Below the pieces are notes generated by a model that did no database searches, was not told the DNA's origin, and worked only from the letters and a program-made list of their open reading frames with translations. The position numbers and the translations under genes are program-made. From Asanoa ishikariensis (GTDB taxonomy: Bacteria > Actinomycetota > Actinomycetes > Mycobacteriales > Micromonosporaceae): a stretch of DNA of 64,000 nucleotides. Positions 58,011 to 64,000 of this stretch are shown piece by piece (the first letter of the stretch is position 1; every line of letters starts with the position of its first letter). The DNA lies in assembly GCF_900107455.1 (NCBI RefSeq), contig NZ_FNQB01000004.1, forward strand, positions 754,193 through 818,192, written 5' to 3'.

Positions 58011-58928
58011 ATGACGCTAACCAGCACAGCCCGGCGGCTTCGCCGGCCGATGATCCGCGAGCGCAGGCGCGAGACGTGGTACGCCATCGCGTTCGTCGCG
58101 CCCGCCGCGATCGGGTTCCTGGTGTTCTACCTCTTCCCGGCGATCCGTGGCGTGTGGCTCAGCTTCACCAACTACGACCTGTTCTCGTCGGGGGAGTTCG
58201 TCGGCGGCGCCAACTACGCGCAGATCGTCGACGACAAGGTGTTCTGGAACGCCCTGCTGGTGACGGCCGAGTACGTGGTCATCAACATCGGGCTGCAGAC
58301 CGCGGTGGCGCTGCTGATGGCCGTGCTCATGCAGCGGCTGGCCAAGTCACTGGTCATCCGGGGCATCCTGCTCGTCCCGTACATGGTCTCCGGTGTCGTC
58401 GTGGCCCTGCTCTGGCAGTGGCTCCTGGACTACCAGATCGGCATCGTCAACAACGCGCTCGACTTCGTCGGCCTGCCCCGCCAGTCGTTCTTCGGCGACC
58501 CGGCCCTGGCGATCGTCACCGTCGCGCTGATCAACGTGTGGAAGAGCATGGGCTACACGGCGCTGCTGCTGTTCGCCGGCCTGCAGGCGATTCCCAAGGA
58601 CGTGTACGAGGCCGCGGCCATCGACGGCGCCTCGGAGGCCAAGGCGTTCTGGCGGGTCAGCCTCCCACTGCTGCGGCCCGTACTCGCGCTGGTCCTGATC
58701 GTGTCACTGATCGGCTCGTTCCAGATCTTCGACACCATCGCCGTGACCACCAAGGGCGGACCGGTCAACGCGACCCGGGTCATCTACTACTACATCTACG
58801 ACCTGGCCTTCAACAGGTACGACTTCGGATACGCCTCGGCCATCGCGCTGGTGCTGTTCGTCATCCTCCTCGGGATCACGCTGATCCAACTGCGCATCAC
58901 CCGCGCCAACAAGTCCGATCTCGCGTGA
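58011..58928 (+). CDS. Carbohydrate ABC transporter permease (MalF-type), glycan locus
   Basis: 305 aa, six helices. Basic N-tail RRLRRPMIRERRRETWYAI, then AFVAPAAIGFLVFYLFPAIRGVWLSFTNYDLF. EAA-type loop YEAAAIDGASEAKAFWRVSLPLLRP near residues 200-224. Lies 36 bases after the mannosidase gene. Its stop overlaps a possible GTG start of the next permease. It forms the channel for glycan-derived oligosaccharides; the ATPase is again absent and presumably shared. Confidence 0.94.
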   Translation: MTLTSTARRLRRPMIRERRRETWYAIAFVAPAAIGFLVFYLFPAIRGVWLSFTNYDLFSSGEFVGGANYAQIVDDKVFWNALLVTAEYVVINIGLQTAVALLMAVLMQRLAKSLVIRGILLVPYMVSGVVVALLWQWLLDYQIGIVNNALDFVGLPRQSFFGDPALAIVTVALINVWKSMGYTALLLFAGLQAIPKDVYEAAAIDGASEAKAFWRVSLPLLRPVLALVLIVSLIGSFQIFDTIAVTTKGGPVNATRVIYYYIYDLAFNRYDFGYASAIALVLFVILLGITLIQLRITRANKSDLA

Positions 58929-58945
58929 GCCGGCTGGAGAACCGC

Positions 58946-59848
58946 ATGACCACCATCGCCACTCCTCGCCGGCGGTTCCGGATCGGCCGGGCCGGTGCCT
59001 GGGTCCTCGTCGGCGTCTTCATCCTGATCACGCTGTTCCCCTTCTACTGGATGCTGCGCACGTCGTTCTCCACCAACGGCGCGCTGCCGAGCCACTCCAA
59101 CAGCCTGCTGCCGGCCGAAGGCACCTTGGACGCGTACCGCCGCGTGCTCGGTCTGTCGAGCGTCAGCGAGGCGTTGGAGAAGGGCGGCTCGACCGCGTCG
59201 GTGGACTTCTGGCTCTACCTGCGCAACTCGTTCATCGTGGCCATCTCGACCACGGTGGTGCAGACGCTGTTCTCCGCACTGGCCGCCTATGCCTTCGCCC
59301 GGCTGCGCTGGCCCGGCCGCAACGTGGTGTTCACCATCTTCCTGTCCGCGCTGATGGTGCCGCCGATCTTCACGACGCTGCCGAACTTCATCCTCATCCG
59401 GGATCTGGGACTGCTCAACACGTTCCTGGGCATCGTCCTGCCCAACCTGCTGATGTCGCCGTTCGCGGTGTTCTTCCTGCGGCAGTTCTTCCTCAACATC
59501 AGCACCGAGATCGAGGAGGCGGCGCGGCTGGACGGCGCCGGCCATCTGCGGACGTTCTTCCGGGTCATCGTCCCGATGAGCGCCGCGCCGATCACCACGC
59601 TGGCGATCCTGACGTACGTCGCCGCGTGGAACGACTACTTCTGGCCACTGCTGGTCGGCCAGGACGAGAACGTGCGGGTGCTGACCGTGGCGCTCGGCAT
59701 CTTCAAGGCACAGACACCGAACGGCGGCGGACCGGACTGGTCCGGGCTCATGGCGGCGACCGTCATCGCGGCTCTCCCGGTCGTCATCCTCTTCACGCTG
59801 CTCGGCAGGCGAGTCATCAACTCGATCCAGTTCTCCGGGGTCAAGTGA
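58946..59848 (+). CDS. Carbohydrate ABC transporter permease (MalG-type), glycan locus
   Basis: 300 aa from ATG 58946 (MTTIATPRRRFRIGRAG), with GGAGA five bases before; a GTG at 58925 in a GTGA overlap is the alternative start. Six helices and the EAA loop EIEEAARLDGAGHLRTFFRVIVPMSAAP near residues 189-216. A larger external loop near residues 35-80 (STNGALPSHSNSLLPAEGTLDAY) precedes TM2. Partner of the MalF-type permease in the same transcript. Confidence 0.94.
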   Translation: MTTIATPRRRFRIGRAGAWVLVGVFILITLFPFYWMLRTSFSTNGALPSHSNSLLPAEGTLDAYRRVLGLSSVSEALEKGGSTASVDFWLYLRNSFIVAISTTVVQTLFSALAAYAFARLRWPGRNVVFTIFLSALMVPPIFTTLPNFILIRDLGLLNTFLGIVLPNLLMSPFAVFFLRQFFLNISTEIEEAARLDGAGHLRTFFRVIVPMSAAPITTLAILTYVAAWNDYFWPLLVGQDENVRVLTVALGIFKAQTPNGGGPDWSGLMAATVIAALPVVILFTLLGRRVINSIQFSGVK

Positions 59849-59900
59849 CGCGTTCCCCGTCGACCCCGGCATCCCCTACAAACGGAAGGAACAACCCACG

Positions 59901-61238
59901 GTGAAGTGGCGTAAAAGTGCCGCCGTCGCGGCGGCAGCACTGACCGCGGCCGGTGTGCTTGCCGGCTGTGGCTCGTCGGACTCGGATAGCGGTTCCGGCT
60001 CCGGCTCCGGCGGCAAGGTGGACCTGAGCTACTGGCTCTGGGATGCCAACCAGCAGCCGGGATACCAGAAGTGCGCGGAGGCGTTCACCGCCGCGAACCC
60101 GAACATCAGCGTCACGGTGAAGCAGTACGGCTGGGACGACTACTGGAGCAGCATCACGACCGGCCTGGTCAGCGGCACCGCTCCGGACGTGTTCACCAAC
60201 CACGCCTCGTACTTCCCGACCTTCGTCGACAAGCACCAGATCCTGCCGATCGACGACGAGAAGGTCGACCTGTCCGCGTACCAGGCCGGGCTGCCCGAGC
60301 TCTGGGTCGGCACCGACGGCAAGCGCTACGGGCTTCCGAAGGACAACGGCCTGGTCGGCCTCTACGCCAACGACGGGTTGCTCAAGGACGCCGGCAAGAC
60401 CGCGGCCGATCTGGCGAACCTGACCTGGAACCCGACCGACGGCGGGACCTTCGAGCAGCTCATCGCGCACCTGACGGTCGACAAGGCCGGCAAGCGCGGC
60501 GACCAGCCCGGCTTCGACAAGGGCAAGGTCGCGGTGTACGGACTGGGCCTCAACGGCGCCGGTGACGGTTCGGGCGAGACGATCTGGGCGCAGTACGCCC
60601 TGTCGAACGGCTGGCAGTACTACTCCGGCTCGACCTCGAAGCCGGTCTTCAACTACAACGACCCGAAGTTCACCGACACCCTGAAGTGGTTCAAGGGCCT
60701 GTCGGACAAGGGCTTCATGCCGTCGTTGAAGGTCGCGTCGAGCGGCATCGGCATGCAGGCGTCCTACGGCGCCGGCAAGTACGCGATGACCACCGACGGC
60801 GTGTGGAGCGCCAAGTCGTACTTCGAGCTGAAGGACGTCAAGACCACCATCGCGCCGCTGCCGACCGGCCCCGCCGGCCGCCAGTCGACGACGAACGCCC
60901 TGGGCGACGCGGTCACCGCCACCACCAAGCACCCGGCGGAGGCCAAGAAGCTGCTCGTCTTCCTGGGCGGCAAGGACTGCCAGTCGATCGTCGCCAAGGA
61001 GGGCGTGGTGCTGCCGGCCATCACCAGCGCCATCGAAGAGGCCAAGGCGACCTTCAAGACCAACGGGATTGACATCCAGCCGTTCCTGGAGCCGAAGACC
61101 AGCATCGAGCCGGTCGTGCCGCAGTGGGCCGACGCCATGGCGATCTTCAAGCCCGCCATGGAGGCGTTCCTGAACGGCCAGACCCAGGCCGACAGCTTCG
61201 TCGGTGTGAACGACCAGATCAACGCGCTGTACAAGTAG
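59901..61238 (+). CDS. Extracellular sugar-binding lipoprotein, glycan locus
   Basis: 445 aa, GTG start after AAGGAA. Lipoprotein signal with LAGC lipobox, Cys23, followed by a Ser/Gly/Asp linker (GSSDSDSGSGSGSGG). Family-1 binding-protein body: LSYWLWDANQQPGYQKCAEAF, VKQYGWDDYWSSITTGLVSGTAPDVFTN and YGLPKDNGLVGLYAND. It delivers the glycan fragment to the two permeases. The long hairpin terminator begins at its stop codon, so operon transcription ends here. Confidence 0.94.
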   Translation: MKWRKSAAVAAAALTAAGVLAGCGSSDSDSGSGSGSGGKVDLSYWLWDANQQPGYQKCAEAFTAANPNISVTVKQYGWDDYWSSITTGLVSGTAPDVFTNHASYFPTFVDKHQILPIDDEKVDLSAYQAGLPELWVGTDGKRYGLPKDNGLVGLYANDGLLKDAGKTAADLANLTWNPTDGGTFEQLIAHLTVDKAGKRGDQPGFDKGKVAVYGLGLNGAGDGSGETIWAQYALSNGWQYYSGSTSKPVFNYNDPKFTDTLKWFKGLSDKGFMPSLKVASSGIGMQASYGAGKYAMTTDGVWSAKSYFELKDVKTTIAPLPTGPAGRQSTTNALGDAVTATTKHPAEAKKLLVFLGGKDCQSIVAKEGVVLPAITSAIEEAKATFKTNGIDIQPFLEPKTSIEPVVPQWADAMAIFKPAMEAFLNGQTQADSFVGVNDQINALYK

Positions 61239-61298
61239 TTAGTGGCAAGGAAGGGACCCTTGTTAACGCTTTCCGCATAACAAGGGTCCCTTACTAAC
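61238..61298. terminator. Long bidirectional hairpin terminator
   Basis: Core stem of 15 bp (61251-61265 with 61278-61292; arm AAGGGACCCTTGTTA) and 12-base loop, extended outward by GTTAGT/ACTAAC beyond a seven-base bulge. It lies exactly between the convergent binding-protein and GH110-like genes. The AAGGGACCC-type arm is a motif I associate with Micromonosporaceae terminators. Confidence 0.85.
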
Positions 61299-62870
61299 TC
61301 AGCACTTGGGTTTGACGTGCGGCTCGGTGCAGTCGACGAACCGGTTGTGCTCCACGGTGATGCCGCTGTGCACGGGGCCGCCGTCCACCGTGTTGGTGGG
61401 CTCGACGAGGACGGCCGGCGCGGTCAGGCTCCGGAACTCGTTGTCGCGGATCGTCAGGTCGCGGACCGGGCCGGACTCGAACCAGTCGTTGGCGTCACCC
61501 GAGACGAAGATGCCCGCCATCCCGGTGTCGTCGAAGGTGTTGCCCTCGATGACGCAGTGGCCGCGGGCGGTCAGCAGCACGCCGCGGGTCGGTATGCCGG
61601 TGATCAGGTTGCCGGCGATGGTGACGTCGGGGGAGTAGCTGATGTTCTCGGCGGCCCAGTCTTCCGTGACCAGGTCGGTCGGCAGCGCGCGGTCGACCGT
61701 GACGGTCATGGTGAACGGGTCGTGGCTGTCGTCGCGACCGTTCGGGCCGTCCACCGTTTCGATCCGCGCGCGGATCGCCGTTTCGGCCGCGAGGCTGGCC
61801 CGCTCGATGAACTCGACCTCGTCGCCGGGGTGGAACGCGGGGAAGCCGGCGGTCTCCGGGTGGCGATACTCCAGCACGACCGTGCGGTCGTCGGCTCGCT
61901 CCTTGACCACGAGGTAGGTGCCGTGCACGTTGATCGCGTCGTCGTGCGCGACGGCGAAGACGCAGTCTTCGATCCTGACCTGGCCACCCATGGACGACAG
62001 GTTGACGAAGTCGGCGTAGCTCGCGGTGTACCGGCCGGTTTCGGGGTCGGCCTGGAACCGTACGTCGCTGATGGTGAGGTCGCGGCTGAGTTGGCCGAGG
62101 ATCCCGAAGCCGTGCAGGTAGCGCACCTGGAGGTGGTCGAGGGCGACGCCTCGGCTCTCCCAGATGAACATGCCCGGGTGGTCGCGGACGGTCGGGCGCA
62201 TTTGGTAGACGAGGCCGGTGTCGTCGTCGATCGCGTGGTCGTACTCGATGGTCAGGTCTTCCCGGATGGCGCGTACGCCGGTGAACAGCGGGTTGTCGCA
62301 CCGCCTCGTGCGGCCGGTCCGCGGGTCGTGGACCTGCGTGTAGTCGAGGCCGTCGCGACCGGTCCAGTACGGGCGGCCGCCCTTGCCTTGCTCGCCCTCC
62401 CAGATCAGGTGGGTGCCGTCGATCCGCCACATCACGTCTTTCGGCACCGCGATCTGCCGCCAGTCCGGTCCCGCGGCCACGACGCGCGCCTCCACCAGAC
62501 TTGGTGCGTGGTAGTCGACCGAGAAACCGGCCCACCGCACGTTCTCCGAGTCGATGACGGCCAGGGCGGTCTGCTGGCCGTGCAGCACCAGGGCGGCGCC
62601 GGTGCCGGTCACGGTGAGGTCGCGGGCACCCTCGACCAGCATCGCGATCGTCTTCGTGCGGTAGCGCTCGTCGGCGCCCACGGTGTTCGAGACGTAGAGG
62701 TCGCGGCGCTCGGCCCGCTCCGGGTAGAGGGCGTAGGTGCCCGGCGGGATCAGCACCTCGGACGGCCCGTCGCAGCCGCAGGCTTCCCGGAACGTGGCGG
62801 CGAACGCGTCCGCCGAGTCACGGCGTCCGGTCGGGTCGGCGCCGAAGTCGACGACGTCGAAGACGCGCAT
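61299..62870 (-). CDS. GH110-like beta-helix enzyme (alpha-galactosidase type)
   Basis: 523 aa right-handed parallel beta-helix protein without signal peptide. It begins VVDFGADPTGRRDSADAFAATFREA with LIPPGTYALYPERAERRDLYVSNTV, then IAMLVEGARDLTVTGTGAALVLHG and DSENVRWAGFSVDYHAPSLVEA. VAHDDAINVHGTYLVV follows near residues 303-318. These blocks match GH110 exo-alpha-1,3-galactosidases (blood-group-B-type); the Asp-Asp pair is a likely catalytic site. A pectinase-like or other helix enzyme is less likely but not excluded. It diverges from the GH95 gene and converges on the importer operon. Confidence 0.78.
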   Translation of the reverse strand: MRVFDVVDFGADPTGRRDSADAFAATFREACGCDGPSEVLIPPGTYALYPERAERRDLYVSNTVGADERYRTKTIAMLVEGARDLTVTGTGAALVLHGQQTALAVIDSENVRWAGFSVDYHAPSLVEARVVAAGPDWRQIAVPKDVMWRIDGTHLIWEGEQGKGGRPYWTGRDGLDYTQVHDPRTGRTRRCDNPLFTGVRAIREDLTIEYDHAIDDDTGLVYQMRPTVRDHPGMFIWESRGVALDHLQVRYLHGFGILGQLSRDLTISDVRFQADPETGRYTASYADFVNLSSMGGQVRIEDCVFAVAHDDAINVHGTYLVVKERADDRTVVLEYRHPETAGFPAFHPGDEVEFIERASLAAETAIRARIETVDGPNGRDDSHDPFTMTVTVDRALPTDLVTEDWAAENISYSPDVTIAGNLITGIPTRGVLLTARGHCVIEGNTFDDTGMAGIFVSGDANDWFESGPVRDLTIRDNEFRSLTAPAVLVEPTNTVDGGPVHSGITVEHNRFVDCTEPHVKPKC

Positions 62871-62924
62871 GCTTCTCCCTTGACTAGTATGTCCTTACAA
62901 ACCCACCCTATCGAGAGCGTGTGA

Positions 62925-64000
62925 ATGAGCACCGACAGCCCTGCCTCGCATGTCCACACGCGCGATACGCCGGCCGGCGACTGGCTCGACGCCTTCCCGC
63001 TGGGCAACGGCCGCCTCGGTGCGATGGTGTTCGGCGATCCCGTGCGAGAGCGGGTGTCGCTCAACGACGGCACCGCGTGGTCGGGCGGGGTCGACAGCGA
63101 GGCCCGGCAGCGGGCCATCTCCGCTGACGATGCCCGCTCGGCGCTCGCCGGCGCCCGAGCGGCGCTGCTCGCCGGTTCGTTCGACGAGGCCACCGCGTGC
63201 GTGCAGCGGTTGCAGAGCGACTACTCGCAGAGCTACCTGCCGTTCGGGGACCTGCTGCTGGACGTCACGCACTCCGGGCCGACCTCGGACTACCGGCGTT
63301 CCCTCTGGCTGCGGGATGCCTCGGTGGTGGTCTCGTACGCCGTCGGTTCGTCGCGGGTGACCCGGCGTTCCTTTGTCTCCGCGCCGGATCAGGCCTTCGT
63401 GCTCTCCCTGTCGGTGGACGGCGACGAGACGGTGGACGTCTCGGTGCGGCTGGACAGCCCGCTCGCCGTGCTCGGGCGGGGCTTTGGCTGGGCGACCGTG
63501 CGGCTGCCGAGCGACGCGGCGCCGCCGCACGAGCCGGATCTGCCGTCGCCGGTCTACGACGCGCGGCCGTCGGTGCGCGGCGCCCTGGTGGCACGCTGGG
63601 AACACGACGGGACGGACCGGTCGGCCGACGGCGTCATGCGGGCGACCGGGGTGCGCCGGCTGCTGCTGGTCGTGACCACCGCGACCACGTTCACCGCGAT
63701 CGGCCAGCCGCCGTCGGGTTCCGAGGAGACGGCGCTGGCGGCGGCGACCGTGACCGCGGACGCGGCGCTCGCGGTCGGTGCGGGTGAGCTGTTCGACCGC
63801 CACCGCGCGGAGCACCGGCGGCTCTACGACCGGGCCGCGCTGAGCTTCGCCGGTGGAGACGACCGGACCTCGCTGATCGCCTACCTGTTCCACTTCGGAC
63901 GGTACCTGCTGATCAGCTCGTCCCGGCCCGGCGGGTTGCCCGCGACGTTGCAGGGGCTGTGGAACGAGTCGATGCGTCCACCGTGGAGCGCCAACTACAC
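62925..64000 (+). CDS. GH95 alpha-L-fucosidase-like enzyme (cut by window edge)
   Basis: First 358 residues of a glycosidase of about 750-800 aa. N-terminal [38 protein letters not shown] is the GH95 hallmark (P-L-G-N-G-x-x-G-A-M...L-N-x-x-T-W-S-G). [16 protein letters not shown] follows, and near the edge the barrel begins with [40 protein letters not shown]. Family activities: alpha-1,2-L-fucosidase or alpha-L-galactosidase. No signal peptide, so cytoplasmic. The 54-base divergent gap to the GH110-like gene holds a TAGTAT -10-like element but no clear operator. Confidence 0.9.
   Translation, partial: [358 protein letters not shown]

Noticed and set aside
61238-61298. Possible MITE or attachment site from the long inverted repeat
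   Set aside because: It sits exactly between two convergent stops, has no target duplication, and looks like a terminator.
62881-62901. Operator in the GH110/GH95 divergent gap (TTGACTAGTATGTCCTTACAA)
   Set aside because: The ends are inverted (TTG/CAA), but the inner positions do not pair, so symmetry is too weak to call.

Overview
The window looks like a chromosomal segment of a high-GC actinomycete. Codon third positions are strongly G/C, GTG and TTG starts are common, most operons use GTGA/ATGA start-stop overlaps, and antisense open frames are long and abundant, as expected at this base composition. The long AAGGGACCC hairpin terminator near 61.25 kb is a style I associate with Micromonosporaceae (Micromonospora, Asanoa and relatives), so that family is my best guess. 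I see no rRNA, tRNA, CRISPR array, integrase or intact insertion sequence.

Layout. (1) 0-13.6 kb: a sugar-utilisation region. A sugar ABC importer (binding protein plus two permeases), a LacI repressor, an enolase-superfamily dehydratase, an NAD-dependent sugar dehydrogenase/epimerase and a 28-residue coupled ORF lie on the minus strand, divergent from a GH3 glycosidase. Further right are a secreted GH16 enzyme and two PhyH-type Fe(II)/2-oxoglutarate dioxygenases. Four copies of the palindrome TGAACCGGTTCA sit at the control points and define a probable LacI regulon. A GPR1/FUN34-like membrane protein, a GlcG/HbpS protein and a tiny membrane protein are interspersed. (2) 13.7-19.6 kb: secreted M14 carboxypeptidase, maltokinase-cap-like protein, secreted endonuclease/exonuclease/phosphatase-fold protein, and a GntR(YtrA-type)-ABC ATPase-permease operon with a clear operator. 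(3) 19.7-23.3 kb: three-subunit molybdenum hydroxylase. (4) 23.2-29.6 kb: a small membrane protein, a SUKH/SMI1 protein, an apparent M20-peptidase remnant, and a complete branched-chain-amino-acid-type ABC importer behind two tandem operator palindromes. (5) 29.7-34.9 kb: two proteins I cannot name, a PPOX-type protein, a repeat lipoprotein and a ClpC-like ATPase that lacks the middle domain. (6) 35-40.4 kb: thiamine biosynthesis and precursor-uptake operon under a TPP riboswitch. (7) 40.5-53.8 kb: GH15 and secreted GH5 enzymes, an EmrB/QacA-type exporter with a triplicated stop-codon repeat, DUF1996/DUF305 secreted proteins, DUF1275, EXPERA, SDR, DUF805 and hydrolase genes, and a large regulatory-type ATPase. 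(8) 53.9-64 kb: a glycan locus with ROK regulator, GH38 alpha-mannosidase, ABC sugar importer, GH110-like beta-helix enzyme and GH95 alpha-fucosidase (cut by the right edge).

How it fits together. The organism looks like a soil or plant-associated saprophyte with several independently controlled polysaccharide/glycan circuits, each pairing secreted or cytoplasmic glycosidases with a dedicated ABC importer and a local repressor. I did not find a convincing entirely new multigene system. The most unusual items are the LacI regulon that includes two dioxygenases and a translationally coupled mini-ORF, the middle-domain-less ClpC paralogue, the in-frame triplicated stop repeat, and the tandem operators in front of the importer.
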